Below the pieces are notes generated by a model, which saw only the letters and a program-made list of their open reading frames with translations, searched no databases and had not been told where the DNA came from. Made by a program: the position numbers and the translations under genes. Below, in pieces: positions 45,849 through 54,339 of a DNA stretch of 64,000 bases. Location: contig NZ_NETK01000001.1 in the NCBI RefSeq assembly GCF_002343915.1, positions 11,206,727 to 11,270,726 of the forward strand, written 5' to 3'. The DNA comes from Nannocystis exedens. Lineage in GTDB: Bacteria > Myxococcota_A > Polyangia > Nannocystales > Nannocystaceae. Every line of letters begins with the position of its first letter. The stretch's first letter is position 1.

Positions 45849-47207
45849 TCAGTGGCACTGCAGGGCCCCGCGCGCCTGCGACCAGTCGTGGACGGCCAGC
45901 GCGTCGGCGGGGATCCAGAAGTAGAAGAAGCCGCCGTCCTGGTTGAGCAGCAGCCCGTCGTCCTCCTGGGCGTCGATCTGCAGCAGCAAGCGCCAGCGCA
46001 GCGCGCGGCGGCGGAGCTCGAGCGCCTCGGGGGTGCCGTCCACCCACCCGTCCCAGCCCTGCGGGCGAGTGTCGATCTCGACGTCGAGGTACGGGTCGCC
46101 CTGGATCGAGGCCGGGTGCCCGAGCAGGCGGTGGAACGGCCGCTCGTAGTCGCGGAGCTCGTCGGACTCGGCGATGAAACCTTCGAGCCGGTCGAACGGG
46201 ATGAGCTCGCCCCCCTTCCCCTGCTGACGCCGACGATGGACCGCGAGGATCCGCTCCTCGGGCAGCAGCGACTCGTAGAAGAAGTAGCTGTCGACGCACG
46301 GGTACTGCAGCTCGTCGGCGGCGTCGATGTCGTAGGCGGCCAGCGGCTCGACGTCCGCCGGGACCGGACGGCGCACGAGCGCGTCGAGGTCGGTGAAGTG
46401 GAGCACCCGCACCGGATGGGCGCGCGCCCCGTCGGGCGGGATCGGGGCGTAAAAGAAGCTCAGCAGGCCGTGCGCGGGCAGCTCGCGCGCGGCGGCGCGG
46501 CCCGCCAGCTCGGCGAGGTCGAACTGGGCGACGAAGGTCAGCGGGACGCCGTCGACCTCGGGCCACGGCAGGTCCGGCGGCAAGTCGGGCGCGCCGCCCA
46601 GGCGCGTCTGGCCGGGGTAGGAAGTGGCCTCCGCCTCACTGCGCGCGTCGTCGTCGACCTCGTGGCTGCGAGACAGGTGCAAGCGGATCGAGGGGCGGGC
46701 CATGGCCCGCACCGCCGCGACGTGCTCGGCGAGGCCGAGCGGCTCGAGCCGCTCGCGCCACTCGGCCGCGCGCGCGGCCTCGTCCATGACCGCCAGGCGA
46801 GCCGGATCGCTCAGCGCCGCCGCGAAGTCCTCGGGCCGCTGCAGCTCGGCGTCGGCGAGCACCGCCCCGTAGGCGAACAGGTCGTACGGCAGCAGCGCAG
46901 CCCCGTCCCCGAAGTGGGCGAGGATCGCCGGCATCGCCCGCAGGTGGCCCTCGACGTAGGCCAGCCAGCGCTCCGGGGCATGCTCCCGATCGTCGCCGAG
47001 GCACACCTCCTGCTCGCGGATGTCGAGCGGGATGACGCCGTCGACCGGGTCGAACATCGTCAGCCTCACCGCGACGATGGGGAACCCGCCCTCGTTGCGC
47101 CACACCGGCATGTCGCGGCCCGAGGCGAACGCGAGCTCGGTGGAGCCCGCCCGCAGCGGGAGGTGACGGCGGAACAACGCGAGCAACCGGTCGGCGTCGA
47201 CGCTCAC
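45849..47207 (-). CDS. DUF1963 (YwqG-like) domain protein
   Basis: 452 residues, start 47207, no signal peptide. The C-terminal ~280 residues carry DUF1963-type blocks: SYPGQTRLGGAPDLPPDLPWP, PLTFVAQFDLAELAG, LPAHGLLSFFYAP, HRLLGHPASIQGDP and a closing WRLLLQIDAQEDDGL with NQDGGFFYFWI. The N-terminal ~170 residues form an unassigned domain with WRNEGGFPIVAVRLTMFDP. The family has no known enzymatic role. The stop codon abuts a palindrome array. Confidence 0.82.
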   Translation of the reverse strand: MSVDADRLLALFRRHLPLRAGSTELAFASGRDMPVWRNEGGFPIVAVRLTMFDPVDGVIPLDIREQEVCLGDDREHAPERWLAYVEGHLRAMPAILAHFGDGAALLPYDLFAYGAVLADAELQRPEDFAAALSDPARLAVMDEAARAAEWRERLEPLGLAEHVAAVRAMARPSIRLHLSRSHEVDDDARSEAEATSYPGQTRLGGAPDLPPDLPWPEVDGVPLTFVAQFDLAELAGRAAARELPAHGLLSFFYAPIPPDGARAHPVRVLHFTDLDALVRRPVPADVEPLAAYDIDAADELQYPCVDSYFFYESLLPEERILAVHRRRQQGKGGELIPFDRLEGFIAESDELRDYERPFHRLLGHPASIQGDPYLDVEIDTRPQGWDGWVDGTPEALELRRRALRWRLLLQIDAQEDDGLLLNQDGGFFYFWIPADALAVHDWSQARGALQCH

Positions 47208-47310
47208 CGGCGCATGATACCGCCTGGCGGACGCACCGGCGCCCGCCTGCAGCCGCGGCCGTGCAGGCCGCCCGGGACCGCCTGCGAGGCCCTTCGCACC
47301 GCTGGGCTCC

Positions 47311-47525
47311 CGGGCCGCGCCGCGGTATGCCCTCCGAGACTTTTGCCCGGGCTCCCGGACCTCCGCCCTCTACGCGCCGAGCGGCCTCGCTGCACGCCGT
47401 CCGAGACCACCTGCCCGCCTGCGCGGGTCCAAGTTCTCCGCACCTCCGGCCGCCGGGCCGCGCCGCTTGCCGTCCGAGACCGCTTGCCCGCTGCGCCGGG
47501 CCTCCGAAGACCGCTGCGCTGCCAG
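47311..47525. repeat. ~72-bp degenerate tandem repeat
   Basis: The block CGGGCCGCGCCGC-(n)-TGCCGTCCGAGACC-(n)-TTGCCCGC recurs at 47311, 47382 and 47454, with ~71-72 bp spacing. It lies between the DUF1963 start and the 3' flank of meaB. No coding role is supported for the open frames here. Confidence 0.55.
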
Positions 47526-47568
47526 GTCGCGCCGCTTCGCGCCCGAACCCTCGCGCGGATGCTCGATC

Positions 47569-47620
47569 GAGCATGTCCTCTCGGCCATGCACGGACGGGC
47601 ATGTCCTCTCGAACATGCCC
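47569..47620. repeat. Four-unit 14-bp palindrome array downstream of meaB
   Basis: Cores at 47569 (GAGCATGTCC), 47583, 47597 (GGGCATGTCC) and 47611 (GAACATGCCC), each 14 bp apart, ending 25 bp from the meaB stop. Confidence 0.75.
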
Positions 47621-47644
47621 CTCAGCGCAGCACCGCCGGCGGCC

Positions 47645-48652
47645 CTACCGCCCCGGCCCGGCGAACGCCGCCAGCAGCTCGGCGGCCGCGTGGTCGGGGC
47701 TGAGGCGCCCCGCGCGGACGGCCGCCTCGAGCGCGGGCCGGCGGGCCAGCACCTGCGGATCGGCGGCGAACCGGCGCATCAGCTCGGCCTCGATCGCGCG
47801 CCACAGCCAGTAGACCTGCTGGGCCTCGCGCTGGGCCTGCCAGGCGGGGCCGGCCTGGAGCGCCTGGCGGTGGCGTTCGACCGTCTGCCACAGCGCGGCG
47901 AGGCCGGCCCCGGTGACGGAGGAGGTGGTGACGACCGGGACCGACCAGCCCGCGTGTTTGGGCCGGATGAGGCGCATCGCCAGGGCGTACTCGGCCCGGG
48001 CGCGCTCGGCGGCGGCCAGGTTGTCGCCGTCGGCCTTGGTGATGGCGAGGATGTCGGCGAGCTCGAGGATCCCGCGCTTGATGCCCTGCAGCTCGTCGCC
48101 GGCGCCGGCGAGCATCAGCACGAGGAAGCAGTCGACCAGCTGCGCGACCATCACCTCGGACTGGCCGACGCCGACGGTCTCGACCAGCACGACGTCGAAG
48201 CCGGCGGCCTCGCACAGCAGCACGGTCTCGCGGGTGTGGCGGGCCACCCCGCCGAGCTCGCCGAGCGACGGCGACGGGCGGATGAAGGCGCGCGGCTCGC
48301 GGGCCAGCTCCTGCATGCGGGTCTTGTCGCCGAGGATGCTGCCGCCGCTGCGCACCGAGCTCGGATCGACCGCGAGCACGGCGACGCGCCGGCCGAGGTC
48401 CCGCACCAGGTGGAGGCCGAGCGCCTCGATCAGCGTGCTCTTGCCGGCGCCGGGGCTGCCGGTGATGCCGACCCGCAGCGCCCCACCGGCCCGCGACTCG
48501 CCCGTCTGCAGCGCCGCCACCAGCTCGCGCGCCAGCACCTGGTCGTCGGCCCGCTGGCTCTCGACCAGCGTGATCGCCCGCGCCAGCACCGCTCGATCGC
48601 CGGCCTGCACCCCCGCTGCGTACGCCTCGACGCTGAGCCGACCCCGTGCCAT
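47645..48652 (-). CDS. meaB: MeaB/ArgK-type GTPase chaperone of methylmalonyl-CoA mutase
   Basis: 335 residues from ATG 48652 (an ATG at 48667 is also possible). The P-loop is GSPGAGKSTLIEAL; DPSSVRSGGSILGDKTRM, ETVGVGQSEVMV and ITKADGDN are the G-domain motifs of the G3E family as in MeaB. The C-terminal helical dimerisation arm is present. It protects or reactivates adenosylcobalamin-dependent mutases. No mutase gene is adjacent, so the partner must be elsewhere. It fits with the PduO-type adenosyltransferase at 27 kb. Confidence 0.93.
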   Translation of the reverse strand: MARGRLSVEAYAAGVQAGDRAVLARAITLVESQRADDQVLARELVAALQTGESRAGGALRVGITGSPGAGKSTLIEALGLHLVRDLGRRVAVLAVDPSSVRSGGSILGDKTRMQELAREPRAFIRPSPSLGELGGVARHTRETVLLCEAAGFDVVLVETVGVGQSEVMVAQLVDCFLVLMLAGAGDELQGIKRGILELADILAITKADGDNLAAAERARAEYALAMRLIRPKHAGWSVPVVTTSSVTGAGLAALWQTVERHRQALQAGPAWQAQREAQQVYWLWRAIEAELMRRFAADPQVLARRPALEAAVRAGRLSPDHAAAELLAAFAGPGR

Positions 48653-48875
48653 CGCCGGGCGCACCATACCCGCAGGCCGGGCGGCGCGACAAGCGGCGCG
48701 ACCGGGACCTCGCGCTGTCCCCCGAGACCTGTCCCGAAGTTCCAATGCGCGTCGCGCCGGCGCCAGCGCTCGCATCGTCGACGCCGCGCGCCGCCGAGAA
48801 AGCGCGACAGCCGACGCCACAGGCGCCGGCGCTCGCGGGGCAAAGGCTCGATCGGACTGCGGGCCGCGACCGGCG

Positions 48876-49103
48876 TCAGGGCGCCACGGACGCCTGGGCG
48901 TGGGCACCACGGCTGGTCGGGCGGCTGTAGAACAGGGTGATGGTCAGGCAGTGGAACTCGCTGTCGGAGCTCTGGGTGACCACCTTGTCGACGATCTCGA
49001 CGCCGGGATTGGCCTCGAGCCACTCGTTGATGCGGTCGCTGATCTGCTCGCGCTCCCAAGCCTTGGTTGCCGAGAACACTTTGACTCCCGTAAATGCCAC
49101 CAT
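48876..49103 (-). CDS. Small protein of unknown function
   Basis: ATG 49103 with GGGAGAGG upstream; 75 residues. The first ~60 residues (VKVFSATKAWEREQISDRIN, VEIVDKVVTQSSDSEFHCLT) resemble by eye the short Cse60-like sporulation-associated fold (beta-alpha-beta with a central helix), but the match is weak. The final 15 residues are Ser/Ala-rich. The good RBS and composition support expression. Role unknown. Confidence 0.65.
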   Translation of the reverse strand: MVAFTGVKVFSATKAWEREQISDRINEWLEANPGVEIVDKVVTQSSDSEFHCLTITLFYSRPTSRGAHAQASVAP

Positions 49104-49234
49104 GTGCCTCTCCCTCTTGCAGCGCCCGGGGGATGATGCGTCGCGGCCAACCCCTCATGGGTCGCCGTCGCCGGAGGCGCCGCCCAGATCTGGCCTCGAG
49201 GTATGGCAGAGGCGTCCGGGCGAATAAAGTTAAA

Positions 49235-49286
49235 AAGTGCGCACGGGCCCGCGGGCCGCAGGCCCTGAGCACTTGGAGCCTTTTTT
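49235..49286 (+). terminator. Terminator-like structure upstream of prmA
   Basis: AAGTGC (49235-49240) pairs with GCACTT (49269-49274), and an inner stem GGGCC/GGCCC (49245-49249, 49261-49265) stacks within. T6 follows at 49281-49286 after a 6-nt gap. There is no plus-strand gene just upstream, so it would end an unannotated RNA or is a chance structure. Confidence 0.35.
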
Positions 49287-49333
49287 GTAATTGAGCATGC
49301 AATTTGATCCGTCGCTGTTGCGACGAACTCGCC

Positions 49334-49339
49334 TATATT
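49334..49339 (+). promoter_or_regulatory. -10-like element of prmA
   Basis: TATATT ends 8 bp before the ATG at 49348, implying a leaderless prmA mRNA. The -35 region 17 bp upstream (GTCGCT) is poor. Confidence 0.4.
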
Positions 49340-49347
49340 GCCGCGCC

Positions 49348-50316
49348 ATGCGTGAGACAGCAGAGACGACCGCCGAACCGTGGGCGACGCTTTTGGTCCA
49401 GCTCCGCGGCCGGTCCGACGACGACGGAGCGGGAATCGACCTCGGCGAGCTGGCAGAGGCGTCCGAGCGGCTCGAGGCGCTGGCGACGCTCATCGCCGAG
49501 GACCCGCGCGCCGCGGGGGTCGAGACGCGGGACACGTCGACGCTCGGCAGTCGGTGTGAGATCCCCGAGCTGACCATTTACACCACCCCCGACGGCCTCG
49601 AAGGCCTCACTGCCGAGGTCGAGCGGCTGGGCGCCGAGCTGCACCTGCCGCTGCGGCTGACCCCGGCGGTGCGCACCGACGACGACTGGCGCGACACGTG
49701 GAAGCAGTTCTACGCGCCGCTGGTGTTCTCGGCGGCGACGACGACGCTGCTGGTGCGGCCGAGCTGGATCGATCGCCGGCCCGGCGACCCCGAGCTCGAG
49801 CTGGTCCTCGACCCCGGCCGCGCCTTCGGCACCGGCCAGCACGAGACCACGCGGCTTTGCCTCGAGCTCCTGGTCGCCCTCGCCGAGGCCGGCGCGCGCC
49901 CCGACCGCGTGCTCGACCTCGGCTGCGGCTCCGGCATCCTGGCCCTGGCGGCGGCGCGGCTGTTCCCGCAGGCCGCGGTGGTCGCCGCCGACAACGACCC
50001 CGAGGCGGCCGACACCACCGCCGAGAACGCCGCCGCCAACGGGCTCGAGGACCGGCTCGAGATCCGGGCCGCGACCGTCTTGGAACTTTCGGACAGCTTC
50101 GATCTGATCCTCGCCAACATCCGCCCCGGCGTGCTGATCCCGATCGCCGGCGACCTCGCCCGCCGCCTCGCCCCCGGCGGCGCCGTCATCCTGAGCGGCG
50201 TGCTCGGCGAGGAGGCCGAGGACGTGCTCGCCGCCTACGGCGCGGCCGGGCTGGCGCTGGCCGACCGCCGCGACCTCGCCGAGTGGTGCGCCCTGGTCCT
50301 GCGAGCGGCCGGATGA
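49348..50316 (+). CDS. prmA: Ribosomal protein L11 methyltransferase
   Basis: ATG 49348; 322 residues, normal for PrmA. The N-terminal substrate-recognition domain (~1-90) is followed by the AdoMet Rossmann domain: PGRAFGTGQHETTRL, LDLGCGSGILALAAA, ADNDPEA and LILANIRPGVL (the NxxxxxL catalytic block). It methylates ribosomal protein L11. The stop overlaps the rsmE start by four bases. Confidence 0.93.
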   Translation: MRETAETTAEPWATLLVQLRGRSDDDGAGIDLGELAEASERLEALATLIAEDPRAAGVETRDTSTLGSRCEIPELTIYTTPDGLEGLTAEVERLGAELHLPLRLTPAVRTDDDWRDTWKQFYAPLVFSAATTTLLVRPSWIDRRPGDPELELVLDPGRAFGTGQHETTRLCLELLVALAEAGARPDRVLDLGCGSGILALAAARLFPQAAVVAADNDPEAADTTAENAAANGLEDRLEIRAATVLELSDSFDLILANIRPGVLIPIAGDLARRLAPGGAVILSGVLGEEAEDVLAAYGAAGLALADRRDLAEWCALVLRAAG

Positions 50317-51002
50317 GCACGCGCGTGTTCGTCGGCGCGCCGGCCGACCCGGCGCACGTCGGCCTCGACGCCGCCGAGTCGCACTACCTCCGCCGGGTCC
50401 GCCGCGTCGGCGACGGCGCGCGCATCGAGGCGATCGACGACCACGGCGGGCTGTGGCTGGCCGAGGTCGTCGGCGGCGACGCGCGGGTCACCACCGTGAA
50501 GTTGCTCGAGCAACGAACGGTGCCGGCCCCGGCGCGCGAGATCGTGGTCCTGCTCGGCATGCCGGAGCCGGCCGCGGTGCTGGACGTGCTGCCGGCGCTG
50601 TGCGAGATCGGCGTCGCCGAGGTCGTGCTGGTCCGCTGCGCCCGCAGCCAGGGCGCGGCGCCCGGCGGCGAACGGATCGCGCGGGTGCTGCGAGCGGCGC
50701 AGCGGCAGTGCGGCAGGCCCCGCGCGCCCGCGATCTCGGGCCCCGTCGATCTCCGCGAGGCCACGACCCGGCGCACCGACCTCCCCGGCCTGTTCGCGTG
50801 GGAGGAGCTGCGCGCGACATCGAGCGACGTTCCGGCGGCCGCCGCGGGGGCTCGTGTGTGCGTCGGACCCGAGGGTGGGTTTACCCCCGAGGAGGCGGCG
50901 CTGCTGCGCGCCGCGGGCTTCCGCGCGCTCGGCCTCGGGCCCTACACGCTGCGCACCGAGACGGCGGCGCTGGTCGCTGTCGCTCGCGTGATGTTCGCCT
51001 GA
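50313..51002 (+). CDS. rsmE: 16S rRNA (uracil1498-N3)-methyltransferase
   Basis: 229 residues. N-terminal PUA-like domain (ESHYLRRVRRVGDGARIE) and C-terminal SPOUT knot: ARVCVGPEGGFTPEEAALL and LGLGPYTLRTETAALVAV, the family signatures. It methylates U1498 of 16S rRNA. It is translationally coupled to prmA, a common pairing in bacteria. Confidence 0.94.
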   Translation: MSTRVFVGAPADPAHVGLDAAESHYLRRVRRVGDGARIEAIDDHGGLWLAEVVGGDARVTTVKLLEQRTVPAPAREIVVLLGMPEPAAVLDVLPALCEIGVAEVVLVRCARSQGAAPGGERIARVLRAAQRQCGRPRAPAISGPVDLREATTRRTDLPGLFAWEELRATSSDVPAAAAGARVCVGPEGGFTPEEAALLRAAGFRALGLGPYTLRTETAALVAVARVMFA

Positions 51003-51074
51003 GCGCCGGCGGGGACCCGCCGCGCCGCGCGGGGACGGACCGGGAGGCCCGGGGCCGTGTTATGGTGCGCGCCG

Positions 51075-51656
51075 ATGGCGTTTTGGTCCCGCAAGGAGCG
51101 ACCCGCACCGTGTCCGAGCTGCGACGCGGCGCTGGACATCGGTCTGGTCAAGGACGGGCGACCGACGTGCCCGGCGTGCGGGCAAGCGCTGGTGCCGGTG
51201 CGCGTCGCGGGCTTCTGGCGCCGCCTCGCGGCCGCGGTGGTCGACGCCGCGATCCTGCTCGTCACCGCCGGCCCGCTGCACCTCGGGCTGCAGCGCGTGC
51301 TCGGCGAGGCGAGCCCGGTGCGCGGCGGCTTCTCGTGGGCCGGCCTGCTCCAGCTCTTGACCGTCGACCCGCTCGAGATCCTGGTGTGGCTGGCGCCGCT
51401 CCTGGTGATGGTCGCGTTCTACTTCGTGCTGTTCATCGCCCTGCCCGGAAGGACACCCGGCCAGAAGCTCACCGGGATCCGCGTGGTCCACCGCGCCGGC
51501 GGCAAGGTCGGCCCGGTGCGCGCGACGGTGCGGTTCGCGGGCACCGCCGTCGGCCTGGTGCCCGGCGGCCTCGGCTCGCTGTGGATGGCCTTCGACCGCG
51601 AGAAGCGGGCCTTCCACGACTACCTGACGGGCACCTACGTCGTGAGGGAACAGTGA
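51075..51656 (+). CDS. RDD family membrane protein with N-terminal zinc ribbon
   Basis: ATG 51075 is preferred over 51057; 193 residues. Residues ~12-36 hold two CPxC pairs (CPSC and CPAC), a zinc ribbon. The RDD domain follows: GFWRRLAAAVVDAAILLV with the Arg, two to three membrane helices, and GRTPGQKLTGIRVV. The end is AFHDYLTGTYVV. RDD proteins are small membrane proteins, some linked to ion or proton transport; the role here is unknown. Its stop overlaps the next start (GTGA). Confidence 0.85.
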   Translation: MAFWSRKERPAPCPSCDAALDIGLVKDGRPTCPACGQALVPVRVAGFWRRLAAAVVDAAILLVTAGPLHLGLQRVLGEASPVRGGFSWAGLLQLLTVDPLEILVWLAPLLVMVAFYFVLFIALPGRTPGQKLTGIRVVHRAGGKVGPVRATVRFAGTAVGLVPGGLGSLWMAFDREKRAFHDYLTGTYVVREQ

Positions 51657-54304
51657 GCCTCCTCCTGCGCCACCTCGAAGCCAACGGCCCGCTGTCGCGC
51701 GCCGATGTCGAGGCCGCGACCCGGCGGCAGCAGCTGGCCGGCGGCAGCCTCGACACCGCAATCCTCGAGCTCGGGCTGATGACCCCGCTGCAGCTCGACG
51801 CCCTGCTGCAGAGCGCGTGCGGCCTCCCCGGCGCGCCGGTGCGGCTGCTCGAGCGCGGGCCGGTCCGTCCCTGGGAACATGTCCCGAGAGACCTGGTCGA
51901 CATCGGCTGGGCCATGCCGCTCGCGCAGGAGGACGGCCGCCTCATCGTCGCCGTCCACCCCGACCTGCCCGACGCCAAGCTCGGCCAGCTCTACCGCATG
52001 GTCCGCGGCTTCTACCCGGTGGTCGCGCCCGAGTGCTGCCTGGCCAAGATCGCCGCCGAGCGCCATGGATCGATCCTCGCCCCGCGCTACGCGCTGATCC
52101 TGCTCGACTACCTCGAGGCGCTGCGCACCGCCTCGGTCACCATCAGCCTCGTGCCGGGCTCGGGCGTGTCCGAGTCGCGGGCCGGCGACACGCCTGGCCC
52201 GGCGGACGGGCGACCGGCGGATGCACCTGTCCCCGCGGACAGGCAGTCGCCGGCGCCGCGCGCGGCCGATGCGGACAGGCGGGCGACTGACCCGGGCGCT
52301 GCGGATGCGCCTGTCCCCACGGACAGGCAGGCGGCCGACGCTCGATCGCCGGGAGCACATGTCCCTGCGGACAGGCCGGCCGCGGACGCGCGGACCGCGG
52401 CGACGCCTGTCCCTGCGGACAGGTCATCCGGCGCCGCGGGCCCCGAGCCGTCCGGCACGCGCGAGCTGGCCGACGCACGAGGGGCCGGTTCACCCGGCGG
52501 CCCGCCGGCGATGGGCGCGCGGGCGACCGCGGCCGTCGCAGCGTCGGGCCCGGGGCCGGCAGGCGAGTCTTCGAGCGAGCCCGGCGTCGCCCGGCGTACG
52601 GACGCGCCCGCCTCCACCGAGGAATCGGGTATCGAGGCTCACACCGCGGCCCCTGGCTCGTCGCCGATCGATGGGCCCGCGAACCAGGCAGTCGGCGTCT
52701 CGGCGCCGTCGGCGCTCGACGCTCGCACCGCGGATGCGCCTGTCCCTGCGGACAGGCCAGGGGCCGACGCGAAGACGGCCGACCTCGCGGACCGGCCGGC
52801 CGCCGGCGCCGCGAGGGCGGAGACGTCCGAGGACGCGCCGGAGGCGGAGGCTCGATCCACGGCGGACGCGAGCCGCGGCGCGCCCGCAGACGAGCGGTCG
52901 GCCGACGCGCCGGTGTCGCTGGCCGACGCGCTGCAGGCGGACGTACCTGTCCCCGCGGACAGGCAGCTGGCCGGCCCGCGGCCGGCGGCGATGTCGGGAC
53001 CGAACACCGCCGCGCGAGCCTCGGGCTCACCGTCCGGCGCTGCGCACGGCGCCGCGACCCGGACGGCAGAGGCTGGGGCGAGCTCGCTGCGAGCGCCGGC
53101 TGAAGCGTCCGCGGATGCGACCCCGCCCGGGGACGCCGCCGCGGCTGCGCCTGTCCCCGCGGACAGCCCTGGCGAGCAGCCCAGCCCGGGTGAGCACGGC
53201 GCGGGCGACCGACCGGCGCGCGCGGGCGTCGACGCGACAGCGGCTCCTGGCTCCTCTTCCGCGACCGAACCCGGCAGCGCGGCCGCTCCGTTGGAGCGCT
53301 CCCTCGCCGCTGCGGACGAGTCCGCCGCGGGTCGGGCCCCCGCCGCATCTGTCCCTGAGGACAGCAAGGGACGTCCTGCGGAGGCTCCCGCGGAGCCACG
53401 GCGCGCCGCCGGGGGTGCGGGCGCCGCGTCCGGAGCTGTCCCAGCGGACAGCTCCGCCGCTGCGTTCGCCTCGCTCGCGAGCCGCGGCCCCGAGCGAGCG
53501 ACGGACGCGTCGCCCGCGGCTGCCGGGCTCGAGCGCTCGACCTCCCCGTCCCCGCCCGGCGCGCCCGCGACGTCGGACGTGGCACCTGTCTCTTCGACCA
53601 GCTCGTCCGGGCCCCAGCTCGACACCCCGAGCCTCGCCGCTGCGGGGCGGAGGACCGAGCCCGCGCCCGCGCCGATCGCTGCCGGCAACCGCCAGACGGC
53701 GGCCTACGACTCGCGCGCGCCCGAGTCCGACGCGGCGCCCGCGTCGAGCCGCCCGCCGTCGGCCCGGCCCTCGGCCGTCCCCGTCGCGCCGGACGCTCCC
53801 CTCATCGACCCGGGCGGCTTCGACGACGAGAGCGCCTCGCTGGCGGCGATGGCCATCGCCCCCGACACGCCGCTCATCATCCTGCCGCCCGCGGCCACGT
53901 CGCGGCCCCTGACCCCGCCGCTGGGCGTCCCTGTCTTTGCGGACACCTCGGCTGGCCATCCGGACAGGCGCACCCTCGTCGGCATCCCCGTCGGCGCGGC
54001 GCCCTCCCCCGCGCCGGTGACCGACAAGCCCGCGGCGCACGGCCCGGGCAACGGCGCGGCGCCCTCCCCCGCGACCGACAAGCCCGCGCCCGGCAACGGC
54101 GCGGCGCCCTCCCTCGCGACCGCCGCCGACAAGCCCGCGCCCGCGCACGCCCCCAGCAACGGCGCGGCGCCCTCCCCCGCGACCGACAAGCCGGCGCACC
54201 CCCTCGGCAACGGCGCGGCCCGCCCGATCGCAGCGCCGCCCTCGACGCCGAGCTGGCGGCCTCGGGCTACAACATCAAGGAGCTGCTGGTGTCCCTCACC
54301 CTGA
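51653..54304 (+). CDS. GspE/MshE N-terminal-like domain protein with a very long repeat-rich tail, probably truncated
   Basis: GTG 51653 overlaps the RDD stop; 883 residues as read. Residues ~1-165 resemble the type II secretion ATPase N-terminal (MshEN) domain found alone in many myxobacterial proteins: ADVEAATRRQQLAGGSLDTA, LGLMTPLQLDALLQ, PLAQEDGRLIVAVHPDLPD. The remaining ~700 residues are low-complexity Ala/Pro/Ser/Asp/Gly, with PVPADR repeated from copies of the CCTGTCC-N4-GGACAGG palindrome. Near the end are tandem GNGAAPSPATDKPA repeats. The last 20-25 residues are read out of frame from another gene, so the true C-terminus is missing. Confidence 0.6.
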   Translation: MSLLLRHLEANGPLSRADVEAATRRQQLAGGSLDTAILELGLMTPLQLDALLQSACGLPGAPVRLLERGPVRPWEHVPRDLVDIGWAMPLAQEDGRLIVAVHPDLPDAKLGQLYRMVRGFYPVVAPECCLAKIAAERHGSILAPRYALILLDYLEALRTASVTISLVPGSGVSESRAGDTPGPADGRPADAPVPADRQSPAPRAADADRRATDPGAADAPVPTDRQAADARSPGAHVPADRPAADARTAATPVPADRSSGAAGPEPSGTRELADARGAGSPGGPPAMGARATAAVAASGPGPAGESSSEPGVARRTDAPASTEESGIEAHTAAPGSSPIDGPANQAVGVSAPSALDARTADAPVPADRPGADAKTADLADRPAAGAARAETSEDAPEAEARSTADASRGAPADERSADAPVSLADALQADVPVPADRQLAGPRPAAMSGPNTAARASGSPSGAAHGAATRTAEAGASSLRAPAEASADATPPGDAAAAAPVPADSPGEQPSPGEHGAGDRPARAGVDATAAPGSSSATEPGSAAAPLERSLAAADESAAGRAPAASVPEDSKGRPAEAPAEPRRAAGGAGAASGAVPADSSAAAFASLASRGPERATDASPAAAGLERSTSPSPPGAPATSDVAPVSSTSSSGPQLDTPSLAAAGRRTEPAPAPIAAGNRQTAAYDSRAPESDAAPASSRPPSARPSAVPVAPDAPLIDPGGFDDESASLAAMAIAPDTPLIILPPAATSRPLTPPLGVPVFADTSAGHPDRRTLVGIPVGAAPSPAPVTDKPAAHGPGNGAAPSPATDKPAPGNGAAPSLATAADKPAPAHAPSNGAAPSPATDKPAHPLGNGAARPIAAPPSTPSWRPRATTSRSCWCPSP
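52226..53947. repeat. Ten in-gene copies of CCTGTCC-N4-GGACAGG
   Basis: Copies at 52226, 52310, 52358, 52406, 52739, 52946, 53150, 53348, 53435 and 53930, each 18 bp and mostly perfect 7-4-7 palindromes. They are all read in the same phase to give (A)PVPADR or a close variant. A further divergent copy is at 51878-51895. They account for much of the protein's repetitive sequence. Confidence 0.8.
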
Positions 54305-54339
54305 CCCGTACCTTCCGCTTCCGCGCGGTGGAGGAGTGA
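54223..54339 (+). pseudogene. C-terminal remnant of a DUF1592/DUF1588/DUF1585-type protein
   Basis: In the frame ending at TGA 54337-54339 the last ~38 codons read PDRSAALDAELAASGYNIKE, then LLVSLTLTRTFRFRAVEE. This is the pattern of a DUF1585 C-terminus (ASGY-x-I-x-x-L ... FRFR). The gene overlaps the DUF1552 start by one base, the normal arrangement of DUF1592-DUF1552 pairs. Nothing resembling the rest of the ~600-900-residue partner exists upstream; instead the repeat-rich gene runs into it. Either a deletion or an assembly collapse removed the body of the gene. Confidence 0.7.
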
